Below, one piece after another: positions 53,968 to 64,000 of a stretch of DNA of 64,000 bases (its first letter is position 1; each line of letters starts with the position of its first letter). The notes beneath the pieces are model-generated. The model was not told the DNA's origin. It worked only from the letters and a program-made list of their open reading frames with translations, and made no database searches. This DNA comes from Dipylidium caninum. Lineage: Eukaryota; Platyhelminthes; Cestoda; Cyclophyllidea; Dipylidiidae. The stretch covers positions 124,001 to 188,000 of the forward strand of contig QEYB01001479.1 of NCBI GenBank assembly GCA_017562135.1. The letters run 5' to 3'. The position numbers and the translations under genes are program-made.

Positions 53968-56656
53968 TTATTCTCCATCTTGGAGAACACGAATGAAGTA
54001 GCGGTCCATGTCGGCAATCGGTACGCTGTCTGGCGAATCAGAAAGGAGGTCGCGCCCTTCGGACGTCTTCGGGAAGGCGATTACGTCCCGGACAGATTGG
54101 GCATTTGTCAGGATTGCTATCAACCGATCCACACCTGCTCGGATAATAAAGTAGATTTAGCTTCTACGAATTATTGGGGAGTGTATGTGGGGGCAATAAC
54201 AAGAAAACGTGAGCAGTGTGGTTACTGACTAAGGCGGTGACACTTGGGTTTGAAGGAGCGCTCACCTAGGGCGATGCCACCATGGGGCGGAGCCCCATAA
54301 GTCAAAGCCTCGAGTAGGTGCCTTAACGGTGTTGCGTCCTCGCGTAAAATGCGCTCCAACACGTAGCGTTGAACTTCAGATCTGTGAATTCGGAGGGATC
54401 CGCCACCTACTTCTTGGCCGTTGCACACTAAGTCGTAGTGTTGCCCGTGTACCTTGACATTAGATTGCGGAAGGCCACGATAAGCATTAGATTAGCTTCC
54501 CTTGGTGTTGATGACGGTTAGCCCGTCGAGGGCGGTGGTGTTACTCACCTTTTCCGGATTTGTATAGAGTAATTGGACTTCAGACTCAACGGGAGCTGTG
54601 AATGGATGGTGTTCGGAGACAAATTCGCCTGAAAAGTTGGATGACTGAGGTTCGAGGTAGCCTTAATTTTTTTTCTCCGCTCATGCCACCTGGGTGTAGG
54701 TTAATAGCAAAGTTTTTCGCGACACGCTTGAAACGCTCACCTTGTTCATTCCTTGAGAAGAGGGGAAAGTTCTCAACCCAATGGAAGAAGAAACCTGGCT
54801 TGTAGATTGGAACACCTAAATTTCCGTGATTTACTGAGGTAAAGGTACGTGCCCTCCGAATCCACTCGTTTAGCAGTCAACACTCGTGCTGTTCCAAGAG
54901 CCTTCCGCTATTGGAATATAAGGAGCCATGAAAAAAGGAAATTGGTCGTTACCATCGGAAAAAAAGATGGACCTAAAAGGAAGCGACGACTCACCCACGA
55001 ATGGTCGGTGCCCTTAGCCAGAATTGCAATTCCACCGGGCTTAAGGTGAGATAGAAGGGAGGCTTTGCTTCCACCAATTGACCTTAATTTTTCGTAAGTC
55101 AAAATGGAGAGGCTCTGAAAGATAGAGATCAATGATTGCCTTAAGGGTGGGCTACAAGTCATTGATTTTTAGCTAATGTAGCATTCAGTCGTTGACAATG
55201 AGTTTAATTCCGCAAGGGAGGTTCATGTGTTCGGCTAATATTGCTCAGAGAATCAAAAATGTACGTACCAAGCCATCCTTCTCCTTTACGAGGGACAGTA
55301 TTTTTCCGAAAAAGGAGTTTGGTAACACTTTAACCTAGAGTAAGAAGAGTAAACCTGAAGACCGATTTGTTGGAAATGAGTAGAACGAAAACCGGACTCA
55401 CATATTCAGGTGGAACAGAGAAGAAAGCGAACCGTTCACTGATTTCAGCAGAAGAATCTTCCAGTTCCATATCGAAACGGACATCAGGTTTATCGCTACC
55501 GTACTTTTTGAGAGCTTCATCATATGAAATACGCGGAAAGGGTGTTTTCAACATCTCATCCTTTTCATTAAATGCACATATATCTGGCCAGACGTAAGCG
55601 AGGGCCGACTCTATGAGGTCATAGATGTCTTCCTTACTTATAAACGATGCTTCAATATCAAGCTAGGAAATGAGGTATGAGATCGTTCTCACTTGTGTAA
55701 ATTCTGCTTGTCTGTCTGGACGACCAATTTCATCTCGGAAGCAACGGGCGATCTGCATGTATCGGTCTACTCCAGCAACCATTAAAAGTTGCTTAAACTG
55801 TTGGGGACTTTGTGGAAGTGAATAAAATTTGCCTCGCATTTGCGACGGTACTATGAATTCCTGAGCTCCCTGATATTTAATCGACATTAGACTGTAAAAA
55901 GACACATACGCCGGGTGTGCGCTTAAATAAATACGGAGTCTCAATGTCAACAAAGCCTAAACAATTAGGTAACAACAGATAAGAACCTCTATCCTCGCAA
56001 AGGAAGTTGCGAATCTTCCGTAAAAATTCCGACCGGAAACGCAGACGCTTCTGGAACTCAGGCTGCCGCAACTGAAGGTATCTATATCTCAAACCTAGTA
56101 ATTCGTGGATCTGCATAAAATAAAGAGAAGAGTGTAGAACATACTCCTGTCTTGTCCTTCATTTTAAATGGAATATTTTCAGAGGCACTGTTTAATACTT
56201 CAAACTTATTAGCCTTTACTTCAATCGTTCCCGTTTGCATGTACTATAGACATTAAATCAGGATTTGAGACTTGCAATATTAATGCCATTTGATGGTCTC
56301 CGTTGGACAACTCCCTCCACTCGAATTACAGAATCACCAGGCGGCAACTCTGATCGAAGCTAAGAAATATGTTTGCCGTAGGCCAAACTAACTATAGGCT
56401 CCAAGAGAACTTGAGTAATACCATACGCATCTCTGATTAGTAAAAACGATGAAGACATGCGCGTTGTATACAGCCAGCCGCAAAGTGTAACGGTTTTCCC
56501 AACATCGCATTCCCTTAGTTCTCCACATGTATGAGTCCTTAGAGTTGCGTTTATCAGCGTAGAAGATACATTAGCTTTCAAAGCGGATCTCCATATCTGG
56601 GAGAAAATAAACGAGGTCCGGAAAATTTTCCGAACTCCACGTGCAAAAGATAGCAT
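53968..56656 (-). CDS. DARS2: Mitochondrial aspartyl-tRNA synthetase, about 14 exons
   Basis: This enzyme charges mitochondrial tRNA-Asp with aspartate. Exons in transcript order: 56656-56393, 56359-56272, 56243-56145, 56110-55987, 55956-55910, 55869-55693, 55662-55402, 55334-55269, 55114-54995, 54907-54849, 54815-54741, 54628-54549, 54452-54266, 54134-53968. The N terminus is Arg-rich and amphipathic, as in a mitochondrial presequence. Then come the OB-fold anticodon domain ([16 protein letters not shown]), class II motifs ([36 protein letters not shown]), the bacterial-type GAD insertion ([13 protein letters not shown]), EHHPFTAP, and motif 3 [16 protein letters not shown]. The stop is at 53,968-53,970. 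Cytosolic DARS1 is excluded by the bacterial-type layout. Two junctions are out of phase by one base: 56272/56243 and 54849/54815. Total is about 604 residues, somewhat shorter than human (645). Confidence 0.95.
55957..55986 (-). other. 30-nt, stop-free intron in DARS2
   Basis: On the minus strand it starts GTTCTTATC and ends TTGTTTAG. Splicing joins LCEDRG directly to FVDIETP, as in the family. Because it is a multiple of three with no stop, retention would add ten residues without shifting the frame. Confidence 0.8.
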
Positions 56657-57736
56657 GTCAATATGAGGGCAAACGAGACGCCGGTTTCAAGGAGACATGA
56701 TGACCTAAGAATAATGGTAATTCGCTCAGCAACAAGTGGGAAAAAAAATATTCAGACAAGATTAAACCCCATAAAAGATATGAATATTGACATTTATGTG
56801 TACTGGATCTTGAGGATATGGCTCAACCGTCATCTGATAGAATGTGATAAGGAGATAGACGATCAATGAGATCAAGTAGGTTAAATAAAATTGATCCACT
56901 TATGACAGTTATTATCTAGCTACGGTTTCTACTTGCAAAATTAAATAAATTACGTTTACAGGTTTCGGACTACGTTAATATATAAAAAAGTTTTTGCGTA
57001 GCTAAAAATGGCTGTTGCCATTCTCGCTCGTTTCTGGGCAGTTGTTGTCTTGTGCAATCAAGCTCAGATCTACGAAATTGTACTCGTAAATCCTCGGCCA
57101 CATGGTGCATACAACTATGATACTCGGAAGAGCGTTGGTATATCGATGGAAATTGGCCAATTTCAGCACTTCTATGCTGAGACCCCTTACACAATATTTT
57201 GATCTTCTGCGTGTACAAGCTGAAAAATCTTAAAAACGTTTTAAAATAGAAGCTTTGATAATGCAATTTAACATCAATGTCCATTTTTATTTGAACACCT
57301 CAGTTTGGATAGACATTTTAGCTGTTTTAATTTACGCGAACAGAAGCTTACTGGGCGATAATTTTTCTAACATTAATCGATCTTTACGTATGAACAAATG
57401 TACTTTACGTGTTGCATACCTAAGAGGAACGTGAAGCTCCATCAATCACGTCAATTCCACTCAATGTTATTTCAGACTTTCGATTATCTAAGTCAAAGTG
57501 GACTGTCAAATATAAAGTTATTAAGGGTTTGTGGGACGAAGCGAGTTGTGTGGCTTTTATTTTCACCGTCACTTTAAACCGAAGGCCATGTTGTTTTATC
57601 GAGCCACTTAAATTGATAATGGATTCTCGTATCATTGTAAATTATGCTCCTTCGTGCGGGTCTTAGTCTCTCGAGACTTTTCACTAGCGACACTTATTCT
57701 GTTGAAGTCTGAACTGCGTTTCCCAAGCTTTGAAGT
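56657..57736. other. Spacer between DARS2 and the CTTNBP2-like gene
   Basis: The two neighbours diverge across 1.1 kb. A minus-strand candidate (57,002-57,635) occupies its middle. The remaining sequence is AT-rich and should include the DARS2 promoter and that of the plus-strand gene. Confidence 0.5.
57002..57635 (-). CDS. Unrecognised minus-strand candidate, two exons
   Basis: I do not recognise this protein. The first block opens with ATG at 57,635, with an in-frame stop just upstream, and encodes alternating hydrophobic and basic residues suggesting beta strands (GLRFKVTVKIKA, ITLYLTVHFDLDN). The second block (57,171-57,002) is open in a frame reading LANFHRYTNALPSIIVVC to a TAG at 57,002-57,004. 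The junction is unclear: a weak donor near 57,430 keeps the phase, whereas the good donor at AG|GTATGC follows an in-frame stop. The second block is open in all three frames considered (two minus, one plus), so the coding strand is uncertain. Confidence 0.3.
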
Positions 57737-58634
57737 ATGGTCGAAGAAAGCAAACTGAATGAGCTTGATACTGCAACGTCTAATGTATAATTGTTTTTCT
57801 GCTGATATTTGTGAATGTAGTTGAGTCACGAGGAACTTGTACATATGTTGGTTGGATTACAGGCTGACGTTGAAGCCAGGGACGTTGTCATTGCTTCCTT
57901 GGAGGTGTTGCGTCCTTCAAAGCTAACCACTTACGTATTTAGTGTGAACAAAATTATCTACTTTTTGACGATGCAAAGCGACATCGTTACTTCATGAGTA
58001 AAGCATTTGAAATTGACCCCAATGACCCCATACTCGCCCTTCAACGTGATTCGCGTTTTACAAGACAGTCTGTTGAACCTACAGATTGCCATAACACTCC
58101 TCTAAATTCTGAAAAATCGCGTTTTGCCAAAATTGTGAGCTTAGAAGAATTTATAGATGCACAAAGACGCATCCATTCATTTTACCGTGAGCAACTCCAA
58201 TCAGCTGAGCAAAGATACTCGGCGCTTTGTAATTCTTTCGAAGAGGAACGCAAAAGACTGGAACGCGATGCTGCACAGGGCGACGATGTTGTTGCAATGC
58301 TAGAGAAAGAAAGAGAAAAACTTCAAGTTGAGGTATTGTCATCGTTAGTTTTGCTTTAGTTTACTTTGCGACTTTGACTCTTTTTTGATAGTTGGAAAAT
58401 GAAAAAAGTCAAAATAAACGTTTGGAAAAGGATTTAAAGAAAGCATTGGATGGTTACAACAGCCAAAAATCTCTTTCTCAGCGACAACGGATAGTAGCAG
58501 CTCAGCTAATCAACGAAAAGCGGCGACTTCAGAAGGAACTCTTAGCAAAATGCGAACAAGTTGAACAATTGGAATCTAAGCTACGACATAACTCAACACC
58601 TCCCTCCGAACCGCCCTCTTCGGCGAATCTTCTA
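57737..58634 (+). CDS. Cortactin-binding protein 2-like, 5' exons only
   Basis: These exons encode the N-terminal CortBP2-type coiled coil of CTTNBP2/CTTNBP2NL, scaffolds that bind cortactin and STRIPAK phosphatase complexes. Exons: 57737-57784, 57821-57904, 57943-58332, 58392-58634, all phase 0. The match is the LSHEELVHMLVGLQADVEARD block (family: Leu-Ser-x-Glu-Glu-Leu then Glu-Ala-Arg-Asp) and DPNDPILALQRD (family NDPFLALQRD), followed by a long helix (EEERKRLERD, LEKEREKLQVE). The last exon ends in a Pro/Ser-rich stretch before a GTAAGT donor, so more exons should follow beyond the window or within the next 5.4 kb. First introns are 36 and 38 nt. Whether ankyrin repeats follow, which separates CTTNBP2 from CTTNBP2NL, cannot be seen. 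FILIP1-type proteins share this domain. Confidence 0.82.
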
Positions 58635-61600
58635 GTAAGTTTTAAATATTTCTGTTTTGATGAAACTTACCTAAGCCACTTTTATTGTTGTTCTTATAAG
58701 TCCGGTGATTTTATATACTGCTGAATTATTTCGACTTACGCAAAAAATGGTACGTATATTTAGAGACAATTATTAAATGTACTATTTTACTTCATTAAAC
58801 GTTAATTAAACGGTTGGGAGACGTTAGACGCATAACAGCAAAACTCCTCTCAAGCAGTATATGAACCTGTGACCAATTAATGTAAATGATGTTTTACTTG
58901 CAGAAATGTAGACATTTGTGCGATAGCCCATGGGCATCCTAGAATTTTTCTTCTTTCGTAAACCAAACTAGTGTGTTCATTTGCGCCCCAAACCTTATGT
59001 CCACTTTTATTTCGCATGTCGGTTGTTTCAGGTCTATCTTTCCTTACCCCACTTTTAAACTTCTTTTCTTCTTCTTATAAGTTTTGCCGGTTTGTTCCGC
59101 TCTCGGCACCATGCCATGCAAATTAGTTTGTACCAGGTCGTCACCTCTCTCGGTTTATGAGTGCGTGTGCATGTGTGCGTACGGTTTCACAGAATCCTTC
59201 TTCCCCTACCTCCACGCCCCTCTCCCCCCGCCTTCCCGGGCCGCCGTCTGGGTTATGACTCATGCGGCCACGGGGCGGCGTCTACGCATCCACGTAAGCG
59301 CACACTGGCGCGGTGAATAACGCGTTACGCGGTCCCGCAAACGCACTTTCCTCACCCTCCAGTCTTTCGTAATTCTGCCTCCTCTCGTCGGCGGTTGCCT
59401 AGCTCAGCCATTGCTAGTCCCTTTTGGTACTGCCAATTTATCAAACTTTAATTGCCTCCCCTCCCTTGTGAAAGGGGGGGGGGAGCACTAAACGCTGCCC
59501 CACTTGTTTTGGTTTTTCTGAACTCTTGGCAAAGGGATTGATTGTGATCCCATCATCCTAGCAACTATAACGTGGGCGGTGATTTGGATGTTTTATGTGA
59601 GATATAATGGAGGAAGCTGAGTGACATTTTGTTATCCACGCACCGTAAACCGCAGTGACTGTAAAAGTTAATTTGTTGCCTGACGCTGTTCTTTTACCCA
59701 TGGTTATATAACATTAGTTCAATTTTTTGCCCTACTATTATGCGTATCGTTATTTCAACACCCTTAGTCATGTTCCTATGAATTAAGCCTGTTGATCCAT
59801 TTAGGTTGCCCTTTTCTCTCGGCTCTAATTTTTCGTGTTGTTTCCTCACATTCTCCACTGTCCACATTATTACCAAAAATTGCTTACAATAGTTCGAGAC
59901 CGGAAGAATGAATAGGAGTTTTGATCATTGGACAGGTCTTAGCGAGAGCACACCTACTCATCAATTTTCTTTATTCGAAATGGAGGAGCCTTTGTCGAGG
60001 CATGTTTCCCCCTCTCCTCTCCACGCCAGGAAATGACAGCATCATCGATGTGCAACAGTGTTGAATCGTGCCTTTGATGCTGCCATTTTAGCCTCGCATG
60101 ACAAATGAGTGGTTGATTTGTTCACGTTTGCGCGAAGTCCCACCATGGATATGATGTTACAGTTAAGGCAGTTGGTCTTCATTACTACTCCTTCCACCGA
60201 TGCACATAGTGCTTGTTTGGCCATTGACACTTTCGTTTCAGAGGCTCATTCAAGTACATAACACAGTGGTATTGCATTCTGAGCATTCGCCTCCTTTTAC
60301 CAAACTTTTTACGTATTTATAAGTTCCACATATTGTAAGAAACCGATATAGTTCACCATATGTTGCCAGATATCTTCACAAATTTATTTATATTCCTGTA
60401 TTGCCTCATAAATCCGTACTTTGAGGAGTAGTAGACCCTCCATCTCTATTAGGACTCGGGACTGAGCAAAGGGCATCTTGTTTGCTCCGAAACAACCCGC
60501 CAATCATCATTGATCCACAGATAGTGGGAACCTTCTCCTAATGCTTGGTTTACCGTAAACACTTTTTTTAGTGTCTCACAGTATGCTTCTAAGTTCACCA
60601 AATGATGGCTTAATTATCCCCTCTTTTCTCATCCCGTTTGCCGACATAACGATGTCAACGGCTATCGAAGCACAACTCTTTCTCTCGTTAATACACGATG
60701 TGGCCTATTCAGACCAGAAGGCTGATGTCGTCAGGACTGTGTGTATGGAATTCCGTCCAGTGCTGAACAGAATTCTTGGCAAACAACCGATTTGCCAAAC
60801 TTGAACTCGTGTACTTCTCTTCGCGTACTTCGAATCACGTAGTGGGACCACGCGTTCACTTGTTCACAAGAAAGTCATCCGAATGATGCGTATGACCCAA
60901 AATTGGCTCCTTCGGTAGTCCTCATTCTGTGTATTAGTACGCTCGAGTTTGATTTTTTGAATGCTTCATCCTTTTTCGCCATAGAGCCAAAAGGTGCGAC
61001 AGCACAGCATACACCAACCGGTGAAGTTGGTCTGTTACTCAATGATGTTTCCGTGACGCCAAGTAGTTGTTTCATATTCCAGGTTTAATCCTTGAATAAG
61101 TCAGAACAAGATGGAGGGAAATATGGGCTCTTGGTTTTTTTTTTCTTTTTTTTTGAAGACTCGCTCATTTTAGCCTTTGTATTCATACTTCTGCCAGCAG
61201 TTTTGACATCGCGTGTTGGACGGGTGGAAGGGTCCATCCTTGCTTAGTATGCTCTTCATTCTCCTCTTGTCACCAGCCCTATTCGCCAAATACTTTCCCC
61301 ATTGTTATTAGTCTACCATAGTTAATTTGTTGTGGATTATCGGGGCCTCCCTTTAATAGAATCAACGCTCACTAGAAGGAAAGACACCTCGCACCTCCAT
61401 GGCTCTCTGTAGACCAGCACTGAGGTCTCTATCTTACATAAACAATTACATTGTTTGTGCATTAAAAAGGGGCTGTGAGTGCGTGTATCTATCCACTCCG
61501 TGGTTTATCTCGGGGCGTTGCTATATCAATTTGCGAAAGGGTAAACACGAAGTGTTCTATCGGCCGGAGGCAACGTTGTTAAGTGACACGCTACCTGCTT

Positions 61601-64000
61601 TGTTCACTCAACCTTTATTTACTGCAACTCCATTTTGCACTTGATTATGCTCGGAGTCTCTTCACTATCAAAATATCTTATTTACCTGAATTCTTAAGGT
61701 AAGCATGGGAAATTCTCATTTCTTATTAACGATTTCCGACGGTATGGAGAGTCATTCGCGGTAAACTAACTTCGGCTAACTGTTAAGTATGTCTCTTCCC
61801 AAACGGAAGATTCCACTAGTGTCTTTCCCTTTAAGCCTCATGGTTTTACCAGTAAGCCAGTCGTGAATGCTCTCTCGTCCTTATAATGTAAGACTTCTGT
61901 GTAACCTGCCAATTAAACGTTAAAACATTTATCTACTTGTTTGCATAGCTAAATTAGGTGCGAAACCTCGGTCACTTTAATATATTAAGTGAAAGTGACG
62001 AGACTTGCACCCACTCCTCTCGAAAAGGAACCCTTGTAAAGCTACTATCGGATCACTGACTGAGGGAAAGTGTGTTATGCTTCTCTGTCTCGCCTCCCTC
62101 CGGCATCCTGGGCGACATTTTGAGACGAAGCCTCGTATTTCTCACTTTCTATTCTCTCCTCCTGCTGTTAGTCCTATTCCCGACTTTGTCAGCTGCTGAA
62201 GCATCTATTCCTTTCTCCCACTGTTAGTAACTTGTCAATGGGCGATGTTTGCTATGTGTGTAAATTAGGGAATATGTAACTGGGAAAAGTGGAGGTAGTC
62301 CTATCCACCCAAAGAGGCACATTGAATGGATCAAAGTTCTCCCCCAGTAGGGGGTCAAATTGAAGAGGTTTGCAAGGCCCCCTTCGCTCCTTATTTATGA
62401 AGCAGATGGTCGAGGCGATGTGCACACCCCTCTTCTCTCCCCACAAATTCAAACATCTGTCTTCTCCATTACTGGGTCTTGGGTAGTAAATTCAGAAGAT
62501 TGTTACTTCAAGGATGATCTGTTTGTGCTACCCAAATGGAGGGTGAGGGCGCTTTAAATAAGTGAACTCCATTTACTTGCAATATTTTCCAAAGGTAGAG
62601 GTTGATAATCGAAACCATTTATACTGAACTAAGTTGGCTATGCGAAGTGGCCTTTTTGTCGTCATTGTCCTCTTTGTACCATTTGGCTTTCATCGTAACC
62701 GTAAAAGATGGCTTCTTTTGGGAACCGCTGATCATTACCAGCAACACTCGTTGTGAGGCTCTTGTTTGCCTCAGGCTACAGGTGCAAAATATCATTGACA
62801 ACAACAAGCAGTTGTTTGTCCCCATCCCTCTTACCTGAACCTAAAACACCCCAGAGTGTATGTTTACCCTTGTTAAGACTGTAAGACCTCTCGGTTAAAT
62901 CAAAGTGAAATAAATTGCTTACCATGGGCCGTAATGGCGCTTAAACCAACCTCCGACTCTCCCTCTTCCCACACTCCTGCAGCGCACATTTGGTTTCTCA
63001 ATTTTTCTGGTGTTGGTTTTTCCGTCCTCGGGGGTTTGTGTAAATACACATGTATGCCATGTGAGTCCATTTGTTACAATTTGTTGAGTCGCCTATTTTA
63101 TATCACTCTCTTTGCATTTCCAGGCGAAATTAGGTGTTTTAAAGTGGGCGGCTATTGCGGCTGATGGGAAAACGTCTGTCTAATCATCTTATTATCTGAG
63201 CTATTTGGACCCCAAAGGCCTTTTATCGTGCCTACCCGTTTGTACTACTTATATACGAATGTATAGCAAATGCGCATCATTTTGATGAGCTTCTCTCGAT
63301 GAAAGAATGTGTTGTTTTATCAAAAGAAAACATCCCATAATGGGGGCTAAACTGTATTAATTCGTCTGACCTTGTATTCGTCCCTCATTCTTTATACCAG
63401 AGATTTGCTCATGCAACCACTAGGTTTTGTTGAGACCAAGATAACCTTGGTGGACACGCTTTTTAAGTAATGGTGCTTAGGACTTTGTTGAGTTGGTTTG
63501 CCAACCTCTTGCCTCTACCCTCCTACTCTGCCTCCTCCCGTGCCCTCTTCCATCTAAGGTATCCCTCAACAATCTCTTATTACTTTCGCTTAATTAGGGA
63601 GACCTTGTCTGGCATTGGAAGGGACCTAAACCGATTGATTGTTTACAAGAAACTGCCCTCCCTGTTCAACTAATTAGTTCTTGATTATAATAACGAATAC
63701 ACACGGTCAAAAGACGTCGACAACCAGGCCCTTTCGTTTAACTACCTTTAGACAAGTTTTTCGTAATGGAGTGCAATTCTGAGCAGTGCGGGAACGTTGC
63801 TGGTATATCCGTGTACAGGAGTAGCTTGACACTAGCAATAACCTGGTCGCAGTGTCTCTCTTAGACAGCGGATTCCATACAGTGTAATGCGAATGCGTGG
63901 TCATGGATAAGCCAGTAATCTCCCAACTCCTATTGTGCTGTACCGATGCTAGTCTATTTTTTAATAATCACATAGGTAGTTGTCGCATCACAGTCATAAG
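58635..64000 (+). other. Probable long intron of the CTTNBP2-like gene
   Basis: After the GTAAGT donor at 58,635 I find no exon with a convincing family match up to the window end. The plus strand stays rich in T and C, like the introns of the other plus-strand genes, which supports a transcribed intron. It includes a 10-G run (59,474-59,483), a T-rich tract near 61,135-61,155, a CpG-rich patch at about 59,200-59,340, and frames at 60,042-60,230 (minus), 60,571-60,804 and 60,903-61,088 (plus) that may be decayed mobile elements. Confidence 0.5.
59474..59483. repeat. Poly-G tract, 10 bases
   Basis: A run of ten G lies in the probable intron of the CTTNBP2-like gene. It is a simple homopolymer with no assigned role. 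Confidence 0.9.

Noticed and set aside
53941..54228. Plus-strand 95-codon frame between hnRNP and DARS2
   Set aside because: It lies opposite the last DARS2 exon, whose minus-strand reading ([18 protein letters not shown]) is clearly the synthetase C terminus.
59084..59320. Plus-strand frame as a further CTTNBP2-like exon
   Set aside because: The Cys-rich and basic reading does not continue the coiled coil or the Pro/Ser-rich linker, and no well-placed acceptor and donor pair bounds it.

Overview
This is eukaryotic nuclear DNA: AT-rich, with intron-split genes on both strands, GT-AG introns and no operons. Many introns are only about 29-40 nt, beside others of 1-3 kb. That mixture, with the divergence of the proteins from their human counterparts, suggests a parasitic flatworm, most likely a tapeworm. 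The species is inferred, not proven. Exon models below were built by reading splice sites, checking phase at each junction and comparing with remembered family members; no database search was run.

Layout. (1) About 30,068 down to 1,156, minus strand: one 20-exon gene for the RalGAP beta subunit (RALGAPB). Its introns make up most of the first 30 kb. (2) 30,069-31,976: a divergent, gene-free spacer. (3) 31,977-34,899, plus: an intact 11-exon MCM5 replicative helicase gene. (4) 35,806-37,644, plus: an RBM34-like nucleolar protein with two RRMs. (5) 38,911-50,295, plus: a 20-exon CEP135 centriole coiled-coil gene. (6) 50,296-52,462: a spacer with an unrecognised candidate. (7) 52,463-53,375, plus: an hnRNP A/B-type protein. 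(8) 56,656 down to 53,968, minus: mitochondrial aspartyl-tRNA synthetase (DARS2), convergent with the hnRNP gene. (9) 57,635 down to 57,002, minus: a weak unrecognised candidate. (10) 57,737-58,634 and probably beyond the window, plus: the 5' end of a CTTNBP2/CTTNBP2NL-like gene, followed by 5.4 kb in which I find no firm exon.

The genes are a housekeeping set without an obvious shared pathway: Ral/mTORC1 signalling, DNA replication, ribosome biogenesis, centriole assembly, mRNA processing, mitochondrial translation and actin/STRIPAK scaffolding. I see no CRISPR array, insertion sequence, rRNA, convincing tRNA or secondary-metabolite system, and no clearly new biological system. The most useful observations are the full RALGAPB model including exons with no obvious long ORF, the ultra-short introns (some stop-free and a multiple of three), and apparent single-base shortfalls that break the reading frames of RBM34 and CEP135 and look like sequence errors until shown otherwise.
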